Source: CAZOWM01 sp964583615
GTDB taxonomy: Bacteria > Spirochaetota > B62-G9 > DRHN01
Reading direction: 5' to 3'
Length of the DNA: 38,756 nucleotides
Assembly: GCA_964583615.1 (NCBI GenBank)
Contig: CAZOWM010000033.1
Location: 1 to 38,756 of the forward strand
The notes under the pieces are model-generated. The model made no database searches and was not told where the DNA came from. It saw only the letters and a list, made by a program, of their open reading frames with translations. Position 1 is the stretch's first letter; each line of letters begins with the position of its first letter. This document shows, piece by piece, positions 32,022 through 38,756 of the stretch. The position numbers and the translations under genes are program-made.

Positions 32022-33473
32022 TCAACGTTTCCAGAATTTCGGAGAAAACAAAACGAGCACCGTGTAGACTTCCAGCCGGCCTGCCATCATTATAAAACTC
32101 AAATACCACTTTATATAGTTCGGATAAAAGGCGTAATTTCCTCCAGGGCTCACCTTGCCGAATCCTGGTCCGATGTTTCCAAGAGTAACGAGCGCGGTTG
32201 TAAGCGACGTGAGTATATCGTTTCCTGCTGTGGCCACGATAAATGAAGTGAGCATGATCAGAAACAGATAGAAGAACACGAAACCAGATATTGCATACAC
32301 GATTTCCTTGCTCACCGACCTGCCGTTGACCCGTATCTGAAACACACCCCGGGGGTATACGAAGTATTTGAGCTCGTTCCACCCCTGCTTGAAAAGGGTG
32401 ACGATCCGTATCACCTTTATCCCGCCTCCTGTGGACCCAGAAGATCCTCCTATGAACATCAGGATGAAGAGCACCACCTGCGAGAGCATCGGCCACTGCG
32501 CATAATTGGTGGTGGTGAAACCGGTTGTCGTGAGGATGGATGCCGCCTGAAATCCGGCAAATCTGAAGCTCCGCCACAGCGTATCGTGGACTTGCATGTA
32601 ATTCGTTACGGCGATTACTACCGCTGCCGTGAGAAACACCCCCAAATACACTTTCCACTCGGTATTCTCGAGCACCGAATCCAGCTTCCCGGTGACGAGC
32701 TTGAAGTAGAGTGTGAAGTTTGTGCCTGCCATGAGCATGAACACAGTAATAGTCGCATCGATGTATGCAGAGTTGTAATGCCCGACGCTCGCGTTTTTTG
32801 GCGAGAACCCGCCTGTTGCCAGTGTTCCGAACGTGTGGGTGAGCGCATCGTAGGTGTTCATTCCCGCGGCCATGAGGAGTATTGTTTCGGCAACTGTCAG
32901 CGCCATGTACGTGATCCAGAGGATTTTTGCCGTTTCGGTGATCTTTGGTGTGATCTTGTCGACAGTGGGTCCTGGCGCTTCGGCTCTGATGAGCTGGAGC
33001 CCTCCCACACCGAGCAGGGGAAGAATGGCAACGGTCAGAACGACGATTCCCATACCTCCGAGCCAATGGGTCAGTGATCGCCAGAAGAGTATCGCACCGG
33101 GGAGAGTTTCTATTTCCGTGAGGATGGAGGCCCCTGTTGTGGTGTATCCTGACATGGTTTCGAAAAAGGCGTCGGCGAAACTGGGTATTGCACCGGAAAG
33201 ATAAAAGGGAAGACAGCTGAAGAATGTAGAGCACACCCAGCTCAAAACAACGAGAAGCAAACCGCCTCTCGTGGTAATGGTAGGATTCACGTTCTTTCTC
33301 GTAAGAAAAAATCCTGTAACGCCGATCAGAATGATGCACAGCACAGGACCGAGGAAGCTGAAAATGATTCGTACATCCCCTTCGTACACGGAGATTGACA
33401 GGGGAATGAGCATGAAAAAACCGATAATGAGAAGCAGTGCACAGACAACCCTCAGGACCTGTTTTAAGTTCAT
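32022..33473 (-). CDS. trkH: TrkH-family potassium uptake protein
   Basis: 483 residues, about ten to twelve membrane segments. The four pore loops of the SKT superfamily are visible: TMSGYTTTGAS, THTFGTLATGGFS, ASILTTTGFTTTNY and TLGNIGPGFGKVSPGG. Each carries the filter glycine. A GGSSGSTGGGIKVIR segment, usual before the third or fourth repeat, is present. The start ATG overlaps the trkA stop by ATGA, so the pair is translationally coupled and forms a gated K+ uptake system in the inner membrane. Confidence 0.96.
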   Translation of the reverse strand: MNLKQVLRVVCALLLIIGFFMLIPLSISVYEGDVRIIFSFLGPVLCIILIGVTGFFLTRKNVNPTITTRGGLLLVVLSWVCSTFFSCLPFYLSGAIPSFADAFFETMSGYTTTGASILTEIETLPGAILFWRSLTHWLGGMGIVVLTVAILPLLGVGGLQLIRAEAPGPTVDKITPKITETAKILWITYMALTVAETILLMAAGMNTYDALTHTFGTLATGGFSPKNASVGHYNSAYIDATITVFMLMAGTNFTLYFKLVTGKLDSVLENTEWKVYLGVFLTAAVVIAVTNYMQVHDTLWRSFRFAGFQAASILTTTGFTTTNYAQWPMLSQVVLFILMFIGGSSGSTGGGIKVIRIVTLFKQGWNELKYFVYPRGVFQIRVNGRSVSKEIVYAISGFVFFYLFLIMLTSFIVATAGNDILTSLTTALVTLGNIGPGFGKVSPGGNYAFYPNYIKWYLSFIMMAGRLEVYTVLVLFSPKFWKR

Positions 33474-34873
33474 TTCTTCTCAGTGAAGATGGCTTCGATT
33501 TTCGGAATGGATTCTTTTTCTGCAATCAGGATGACGTGATCTCCATCATGTATGGTACTCGTGCCGTCCGGGAGTATGTTTTCTTCATCCCGGGTGATTG
33601 AGACGACAAGGGTGTGCGAAGGAAGCTTGATGTCGGATATGGTGCTGCCTGATAAGGGGGAGTTTACAACCAGGAGCTCGATGACTTCCACTCTTCCGTC
33701 AGCGAAACTGTAGATGTTCTTGATATTTCCCCTTCGTATCAGTTTGAGTATGGAATTGACCATGCTGTTTTTCTGACTTACGGTGACATCTATTCCCAGT
33801 TTTGCTGCAATGTTGAGGTAATTGTATTTGTTCACGACCGCAATTGCCCTTTTGAACCCGATGCTTTTCGCATATACAGCAGTCACGAGGTTCAGTTCCT
33901 GGTTGTCTGTGGATGCCAGTATGAGATCGTAGTCGGAAATTTGCCCTTCCTCATATATACCCTCATCCGAGACATCTTCATTGATGATCAGGGCATCCGA
34001 GAATCGTTCCGAGAGGTCGTTGCATCTCTCGATGTCCTTGTCTATGATGATGATATTCCGCTTCAAGCGGTGTACAATTGCCTTGGAGACCCTGGTGAAA
34101 AACCTCTCATTGCTTCTCTGTTTTCGAAGTAGGTAACCGGCCACATAACTGCCGATTTTTCCACCTCCCAGGATCACGATTTTATTGAGCTTGAACCGGT
34201 TTTTCCCTGCAATCGAGAATATCTTCTCGAGATTTTCCTCTGTCGATATAATGTAGAGATTGTCGCCTTCTTTGATGACGGTTTCACCGGACGGGATTAT
34301 GTAATCGTTGTCTCTGAGAATGAAGGCAACGAGGAACCTGATGCCCAGCTTCTTCTTCATGTCCTCCACTTTGAGTGTGCAGAATGGTGAATCTGCAGAA
34401 ACCGCCATGTTCCGTATCTGAAAGTTGGTTTTTTCGAAAAAGAGGATGTCGCTTAGTGCTCCGTGCTCGATTGCCCGGATGATAACCTTGGAAGCTTCGA
34501 GTTCCGGATTTACAATATGGTCGATACCCAGAAACGGGTTTTCCATGATGTTCGCCCGGGAATAATCTATGTTGCGTACACGCGCGATCTTGTTGGGTAC
34601 GGAGGTATTGCTTGCGACAAGCCCGCAGGCGATCATGTTTATCTCATCAGAGTTTGTGACGCTGATGAAGAAATCAGCCTTGTCGATGTCCGCCTTCTTG
34701 AGAACCTCGATGTTGTTTCCCACGTCATGGATCACCAAACAGTCGAGGTAATTCATCGCATGTTTGACTACTTTTTCATCTTTTTCGATGATGACGACGT
34801 CTTTGCCCTCATCGATGAGCTGTTTGGCGATGTGGAATCCGACACTCCCCGCGCCGAGAATCACAATATGCAT
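33470..34873 (-). CDS. trkA: TrkA, NAD-binding regulator of K+ uptake
   Basis: 467 residues from ATG 34873 (MHIVILGAGSVGFHIAKQL); an ATG two codons earlier is possible and the frame is open far upstream without a start signal. Two TrkA-N Rossmann domains (GAGSVGFHIA near residue 8 and GGGKIGSYVAGYL near 235) each precede a TrkA-C domain (IIPSGETVIKEGDNLYII and LPDGTSTIHDGDHVILI). This tandem layout is that of full-length TrkA, which gates TrkH in response to NAD(H)/ATP. No Shine-Dalgarno site is evident. Confidence 0.95.
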   Translation of the reverse strand: MHIVILGAGSVGFHIAKQLIDEGKDVVIIEKDEKVVKHAMNYLDCLVIHDVGNNIEVLKKADIDKADFFISVTNSDEINMIACGLVASNTSVPNKIARVRNIDYSRANIMENPFLGIDHIVNPELEASKVIIRAIEHGALSDILFFEKTNFQIRNMAVSADSPFCTLKVEDMKKKLGIRFLVAFILRDNDYIIPSGETVIKEGDNLYIISTEENLEKIFSIAGKNRFKLNKIVILGGGKIGSYVAGYLLRKQRSNERFFTRVSKAIVHRLKRNIIIIDKDIERCNDLSERFSDALIINEDVSDEGIYEEGQISDYDLILASTDNQELNLVTAVYAKSIGFKRAIAVVNKYNYLNIAAKLGIDVTVSQKNSMVNSILKLIRRGNIKNIYSFADGRVEVIELLVVNSPLSGSTISDIKLPSHTLVVSITRDEENILPDGTSTIHDGDHVILIAEKESIPKIEAIFTEKK

Positions 34874-35206
34874 ACACATTATACTAAAAAGTATGTGCTG
34901 ACATGTCAAATGTAATCGATCATGAAGTTGTATCAATTGGATTCGAAAATATTCTTGAACATCCCCGTATTCAATGGAGAACTGTGAAAACACTTGTATG
35001 GAACCGGGCTTCGTGACGTGGTTCTTCTCAGCGCCAGAAAACGGGTGCAGCAGTAAAACTTCCTCACCCGCTCCTGTCACACGAGGGATGAGCTTCTTCG
35101 GCAGGCACAATTTTCGGTAAGTGCAATTTCCCTTGACACCGTGCAAGTACTTCCCCAATGTTTATGATACCCCTACGGGGTATTTTTCAAAAGGAAAGGG
35201 ACCAAA
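34874..35206. other. Divergent intergenic region, trkA / copper locus
   Basis: On the minus strand TTGACA (34909-34904) and TATAAT (34883-34878) precede trkA, but their spacing of 20 bases is too long for a standard promoter. On the plus strand TTGACA (35133-35138) and TATGAT (35163-35168) lie before the copper locus, also with poor spacing (24). The CsoR operator is at 35167-35183. The stretch 34915-35130 holds nothing I recognise. Confidence 0.5.
35167..35183. promoter_or_regulatory. CsoR-type copper operator
   Basis: ATACCCC-TAC-GGGGTAT, a perfect 7-bp inverted repeat with the G-tract design of CsoR/RcnR operators. It lies 23 bases before the first gene of the locus and overlaps a -10-like TATGAT, so apo-CsoR should repress the operon that includes csoR itself. 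Confidence 0.85.
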
Positions 35207-35686
35207 ATGAGAACATACAAGATTGTATCACTCATTGCTCTCACACTTGCCTCCCTGATGTATGCGGGTATCGCATTTGGCGATGCAGGGCATGAAAGGT
35301 CTGTAGAGGAAATTCTCGCTGAGATACGTGAGAAGCATAACCTTGGGCCTGATGACAGGATAGACCCCGATCGTGTGAGCGATGGAGATCTCGAAGAGCT
35401 CGGAGAGGCTGTCATGGAGCTCATGCATCCGGATGCAAGAGAGCACGAGCTCATGGACGAGATGATGGGTGGTTTTTCCCCATTTTATTTCGGGAGGATT
35501 GCTATGTGGATACTGCTTGTTGCGATAATCGCCGTTGTCGTGTGGCTCGTTGTGCGGTCGAATAGACAGGGAAAAAGCGCGTCAGTCTCGCAGGGTTTTT
35601 CGCCCTTTGACATTGTGAAACAACGCTACGCACGGGGTGAAATATCCAGGGATGAGTATGAAACTTTGAAGCACGACTTGCAGTAA
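35207..35686 (+). CDS. Exported SHOCT-domain membrane protein of copper locus
   Basis: 159 residues. A signal peptide (to about IAFGDAGHE) is followed by an acidic helical stretch rich in Met/His/Glu (VMELMHPDAREHELMDEMMGG). Then come one membrane segment (MWILLVAIIAVVVWLVV) and a C-terminal SHOCT motif, FDIVKQRYARGEISRDEYETLKHDL. The Met/His-rich part on the outside would suit copper binding. The gene follows the CsoR operator directly. A role as a small periplasmic copper-binding or membrane partner is inferred from position and composition. Confidence 0.8.
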   Translation: MRTYKIVSLIALTLASLMYAGIAFGDAGHERSVEEILAEIREKHNLGPDDRIDPDRVSDGDLEELGEAVMELMHPDAREHELMDEMMGGFSPFYFGRIAMWILLVAIIAVVVWLVVRSNRQGKSASVSQGFSPFDIVKQRYARGEISRDEYETLKHDLQ

Positions 35687-35712
35687 CACCAAAATAAAAG
35701 GGGAGAGTTTCG

Positions 35713-36591
35713 ATGAAGAACGCGGATATGGAAAAACATCAAAGAGAAGAACATCGTAAGGATGTACATCACAGCCATCACGCGCACATGGTCAAGGACT
35801 TCAGGAGACGTTTCTGGATATCCATGATTGCAACCGTTCCACTGCTTTTGCTCTCCCCCTTTCTGCAGAACATGTTCGGGATACAGACTGTCATTGACTT
35901 TCCGGGAGACGTCTATGTGCTTTTCTCACTCGCCACATTCATTTACGCATTCGGAGGATATCCCTTTCTCAGGGGATTGCTCAATGAGATCAGAGACAGC
36001 CAGCCTGGAATGATGACCCTCATCGGGCTCGCACTTTCTGTGGCATACTTTTACAGTGCTGCGGTGGTGTTCGGTATTGAAGGAAAGTATTTTTCTGGGA
36101 GCTTGCGACCCTCATCGACATCATGCTCCTCGGGCACTGGATCGAGATGAAGTCGGTCATGGGCGCTTCGAAAGCCCTGGAAAAGCTTGCGCAGATTCTT
36201 CCCTCTGTGGCCCACAGGCTGCATTCGGGGGAGATACCGAAGACATCCCCCTGAGCGAGATCAGGGCGGGCAGGTAATCGGAGGTTCCGTGAATGGAGAG
36301 GGGTCTCTTGCCGTTGAGGTGAAGAAGGTCGGCAGGGAGTCATACCTCTCACAAATGATCGATCTGGTCAGAGAGGCGCAGGAAAGCAGGACGAAAACAC
36401 AGAACCTGGCTGATCGGGCCGCTTTCTGGCTCACAGTTGTTGCGTTTACCGCAGGTGTGCTGACCTTTGTGCTCTAGTTTGTTGCGGTCGGGAACGATTT
36501 CGCTTTTTCCCTCGAACGTGCAATCCCCATGTCCTTGAGCACAGTCATCGTGGCCATTAATGCGCGGCTCATGAAGGTAGAAATATCATAG
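35713..36591 (+). pseudogene. copB: Decayed CopB-type copper P-type ATPase
   Basis: The start is sound (GGGGAG, ATG, His-rich N-terminus DVHHSHHAHMVKDFRRRFW, then MIATVPLLLLSPF). The ATPase reading is then broken several times. It shifts within a T-run near 36090, where the next frame continues WELATLIDIMLLGHWIEMKSVMGASKALEKL. It shifts again in a G-run near 36228 (GDTEDIPLSEIRAG). About 40 residues, including the TGES actuator motif, are missing before QVIGGSVNGEGSL (36274). TAG interrupts at 36475-36477. The CPH and DKTGT regions are deleted; a short tail (VAINARLMKVEIS) ends at 36591. The missing core motifs make activity impossible. Confidence 0.88.
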
Positions 36592-36645
36592 GAGGATGAA
36601 TTGAAAGCCACTTACAACAGAGAGAAAAAATCGAGGAGGAAAAAA

Positions 36646-36972
36646 ATGCCACATGAAGCAGCCCCAAAAAGGGTAAAAGCCGACACCACTGAAAAGCGCG
36701 GACCTCATCCTGTGAATACACGCGCCCTGAGAAGGCTCAGTATCATCGAAGGCCAGATAAGAGGGATCAGACGGATGATCGAAGAAGAAAAGTATTGCAT
36801 AGATATCCTGACGCAGATCTCCGCCGCACGGGCAGCTCTGAATGGCGTTGGAAAGCTGATACTCCGAAGGCACATTGAGCAGTGTTTCTCAAAGGCTATC
36901 CGTAACGATGGTGTGCAGAGCACTGAGATGATCGACGAGCTCATGGAAGTGTTTTCCAAAGAAGAGCTGTAA
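36646..36972 (+). CDS. csoR: CsoR-family copper-sensing repressor
   Basis: 108 residues from ATG 36646 (GAGGAGGA five bases upstream); a TTG at 36601 would add 15 residues. The all-helical fold reads LRRLSIIEGQIRGIRRMIEEEKYCIDILTQISAARAALNGVGKLILRRHIEQCF. The Cu(I) ligand set Cys-His-Cys is complete (YC-IDIL, RRH, EQC), so it should sense copper and not another metal. It belongs to the locus headed by the CsoR operator at 35167, suggesting autoregulation, and it outlived the ATPase it once controlled. Confidence 0.92.
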   Translation: MPHEAAPKRVKADTTEKRGPHPVNTRALRRLSIIEGQIRGIRRMIEEEKYCIDILTQISAARAALNGVGKLILRRHIEQCFSKAIRNDGVQSTEMIDELMEVFSKEEL

Positions 36973-36995
36973 AAAAAAGAAACAATATTCTTATT

Positions 36996-37253
36996 GTGAA
37001 CATCTCTATTGATTCGTATAATGAGCGGGACAGAGAGGCACTGAGAGGCAGGCGGTATAGGGGCATCCTCATTTCAAAGTCCATGCAGAAAGAATCCACG
37101 GGAATCCAGCGTGAGATAGAACGGAGCCTCAGGCGGCTGAAGACAGATTCCCCCGACATGCTCCTAAAAGTCTGTGAAGGTGTGTTTCCCTGCATCGGGA
37201 TTGAAAAAGGAGAGGAAATGATACAGAACATATCAATTTTAACAGTGAGTTAG
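36996..37253 (+). pseudogene. Fragment of aldo/keto reductase
   Basis: About 85 codons from a GTG. The stretch ISIDSYNERDREALRGRRYRGILISKS, followed by REIERSLRRLKTDSPDMLL, corresponds to the segment of aldo/keto reductases that normally reads D-T-A-x-x-Y, GRR-x-x-V-x-L-x-T-K and L-x-x-SLRRL-x-T-D-x-I-D-L. The catalytic Tyr/Lys region is altered and everything after the LRRLKTD helix is lost or unrecognisable. Too short to fold as a barrel. A TIM-barrel remnant is the best reading. Confidence 0.65.
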
Positions 37254-37260
37254 CACTTGT

Positions 37261-37812
37261 ATGTTGAATACCGGAACTTTTTTATGGCAGATCGTCTCCT
37301 CGGTCATCGCCCTTTTTTTCGGAGCTCTTTTTCACTTCATTTTTGAGATGGCAGGAGGATGGAAACCACTTGCGCTCATCGGGGCCGTGAACGAGAGCAC
37401 GTGGGAGCATCTGAAAATCGCCTTCTGGCCGATGTTCTTTCTGTTTCTTTTCGAGCTTGTTGGAAAAGGGAAAAAACCTGCAAACTTCCTCCTCGCCAAA
37501 GCAGCAGGTATCTACCTCACACCTGCTCTAATCGTGTTACTCTTTTACTCCTACAAAATGCTTTTTCACACACACAACCTGGCCTATGACATCACGATAT
37601 TTTTCTGTGCGATTCTTGCGGGAAATATTTTGAGCTGGAAACTGTTGCTGGTTTCTCCATTGAGCGCGGCAAAGGGAACGGGTGCGGTGGCTGCGGTTTT
37701 TCTTAGTGTCATCGTACTGAGTTTTTGTTTTTTCACGTATTTCCCGCCGCACATCTTTCTTTTCCGTGATCCCCGGACCGGGGATTTCGGCATCATAAGC
37801 GGTGGTTACTAA
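37261..37812 (+). CDS. DUF6512-like integral membrane protein
   Basis: 183 residues with about five membrane segments. The motif GAVNESTWEHLKIAFWP between segments 1 and 2 is the family marker as I remember it; HFIFEMAG precedes it. A conserved Pro/His-rich end (FTYFPPHIFLFRDPRTGDFGI) follows the last segment. It probably spans the cytoplasmic membrane; the function is unknown. The frame is intact in contrast to its neighbours. Confidence 0.75.
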   Translation: MLNTGTFLWQIVSSVIALFFGALFHFIFEMAGGWKPLALIGAVNESTWEHLKIAFWPMFFLFLFELVGKGKKPANFLLAKAAGIYLTPALIVLLFYSYKMLFHTHNLAYDITIFFCAILAGNILSWKLLLVSPLSAAKGTGAVAAVFLSVIVLSFCFFTYFPPHIFLFRDPRTGDFGIISGGY

Positions 37813-37858
37813 AGAGGGGTTATTGTTTGTTTCCGTTTGTTTTCTTCAATTTTTTCAT

Positions 37859-38502
37859 TTAAAGGTCTGCGATTTTTTCTCCTGCGCTGTTTCGTTTCGC
37901 ATAATGGGCCGTGATCTCAGTCCCGTTGATTTCCATACAGCTGAGGCTTCCCTCCTTTTTTTTGGAAATGCAGGAATCGATCATCACGACCTTTTTCCCA
38001 AACCGCGGGTGCGAAAGAAGTATTTTATTTTTCGACACCGGCGCATGTCCGATTATTATTCGAGTCGCCCTGTATTTTTTCAGTATTTTTGAATGGTCTT
38101 CGACCGAAGGGGGATTTGTTGCCGGAGTGTGCTTCTTTTTTTCCCCGAAACGCATCACGAACCGTTTTCTTTTTCGCACCGTTGACCTTGTATTTTTTAA
38201 ACAGGGTCTTCCCCCTCCGTTTCCAGCCGTAGCACGAATTGGAGAAGAAGTCGCGTATTCCGGCCGCCCACCAGATCACCGTTCAACACCATGTGCGTAT
38301 CACCTCCGGTCCAGCGTCCTTTTTTATCGATGAGATCACGGTCTCTCAGTATACAGGCCAGACCGGTGATGTCCCCGTGCACATCGCCGACTGCAACGAT
38401 ACGGGAGGGAACAGGTTTGAGATTCCACGGGATACCGTCTGATTTCAGGGTAACAAGATCCTGCGCTCCTTTTTTTAAAACTCTCCCGAGGATACCTTGC
38501 AT
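37859..38502 (-). pseudogene. Frameshifted metallophosphoesterase
   Basis: The start is good (ATG 38502, GGAG seven bases upstream). The first 101 codons hold RIVAVGDVHGDITGL (metal ligands) and HMVLNGDLVGGRNTRLL of a calcineurin-like phosphoesterase and stop at 38197. The C-terminal part is in another frame (37859-38179), with ATRIIIGHAPVSKNKI and KVVMIDSCISKKKEGSLSCMEI. The segment between, which should contain the GNHE motif, is missing or garbled. The family is cytoplasmic, acting on phosphoproteins or nucleotides. The gene is inactive unless the breaks are sequencing errors. Confidence 0.75.
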
Positions 38503-38644
38503 TTCGTGGCTCCTACTTATAAACTATATTTATTTTCTCTCTATTTTCAAAAAATACGGCGGGTATTTGAAGAGGTGCGAGACGGTCAGAATTCCATGCC
38601 GATTCGTGCGTGAAGCTGAACTTCTTCTGTGTTCCGATACCGAA

Positions 38645-38705
38645 AAAATATATATAGGTAAAAAGAACTAATGATTGCATTGGTGAATTAATCAACAACG
38701 ACTAA
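38645..38705 (+). repeat. Dispersed 61-bp repeat, copy B
   Basis: Ungapped match (50 of 61) to 11969-12029, in the same orientation, located upstream of the metallophosphoesterase start. The copies bracket 26.7 kb. The 11-bp hairpin present at copy A is not preserved here. Confidence 0.7.
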
Positions 38706-38756
38706 TTAGTGTCTGGTGAATTTTTATGCAGCTATCAGAAAAATTGCAGAAAGTAC

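Noticed and set aside
31993..33525. Long 510-codon leftward ORF over trkH
   Set aside because: It is the frame shadow of trkH: His/Arg-rich, no membrane segments, while the trkH frame has complete pore motifs.
34878..34909. Leaderless trkA transcript from TTGACA/TATAAT
   Set aside because: The spacer is 20 bases, too long for a standard sigma-70 promoter, so the call is not safe.

Overview
The window is 38.8 kb of bacterial DNA of moderate GC. One run of 100 N (3493-3592) marks a scaffold gap. I saw no rRNA, tRNA, CRISPR array or insertion sequence. The taxon cannot be fixed from this alone. Lipoprotein signal peptides, a sugar-binding protein with a Cys-type leader followed by an ASGNKE-like linker, and a sugar-phosphate type microcompartment would fit a spirochaete or a similar anaerobic fermenter, but that is a guess.

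Layout. 0-4.5 kb: a secreted Ig-like-repeat lipoprotein, interrupted by an in-frame TAG and by the gap, followed by a propeller-like acidic segment. 4.7-10.8 kb: unrelated housekeeping or stress genes (VOC protein, ICMT-like methyltransferase, alpha/beta hydrolase, ABM-like protein, flavin-nucleotide-binding protein, lipoprotein, flavodoxin, DHH phosphoesterase). 10.9-29.3 kb: a single metabolic island. It holds an SDR dehydrogenase, a divergent FGGY sugar kinase with a divergent triosephosphate-isomerase homologue, a four-gene sugar ABC importer, a DeoR-family repressor, and a 14-gene bacterial microcompartment (BMC) operon. 29.3-31.6 kb: a three-gene operon of DUF4349-type envelope proteins. 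31.7-38.5 kb: a TrkAH potassium uptake pair and a CsoR copper locus, mixed with four decayed genes (phosphosulfolactate synthase, CopB ATPase, aldo/keto reductase, metallophosphoesterase).

How the island works together. The BMC operon encodes two BMC-H, two BMC-T and four BMC-P shell proteins. It also encodes a PduS-like protein, a canonical TIM, a CoA-acylating aldehyde dehydrogenase, an RpiB-like isomerase and a DeoC aldolase. This matches the class known as sugar-phosphate-utilizing (SPU) BMCs. The aldehyde dehydrogenase, RpiB and DeoC each carry a short amphipathic N-terminal helix of the encapsulation-peptide type. The likely logic is: a sugar is imported, phosphorylated by the kinase, isomerised and split by the aldolase; the aldehyde is oxidised to an acyl-CoA inside the shell; and glyceraldehyde-3-phosphate goes through TIM to glycolysis. 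No phosphotransacylase (PduL), alcohol dehydrogenase or acyl kinase is in the window.

The strongest new observation is a 16-bp operator of the form TGTTA-N6-TAACA. It occurs, overlapping the predicted -10 element, at the kinase, ABC importer, repressor and BMC promoters, with a weaker match near the SDR. This ties importer, kinase and organelle into one predicted DeoR regulon. Other notable points are a PduS homologue that has lost its glycine-rich loop and several Fe-S cysteines, an RpiB with Asp in place of the usual Cys, and a TIM homologue with Phe in place of the conserved Glu97.
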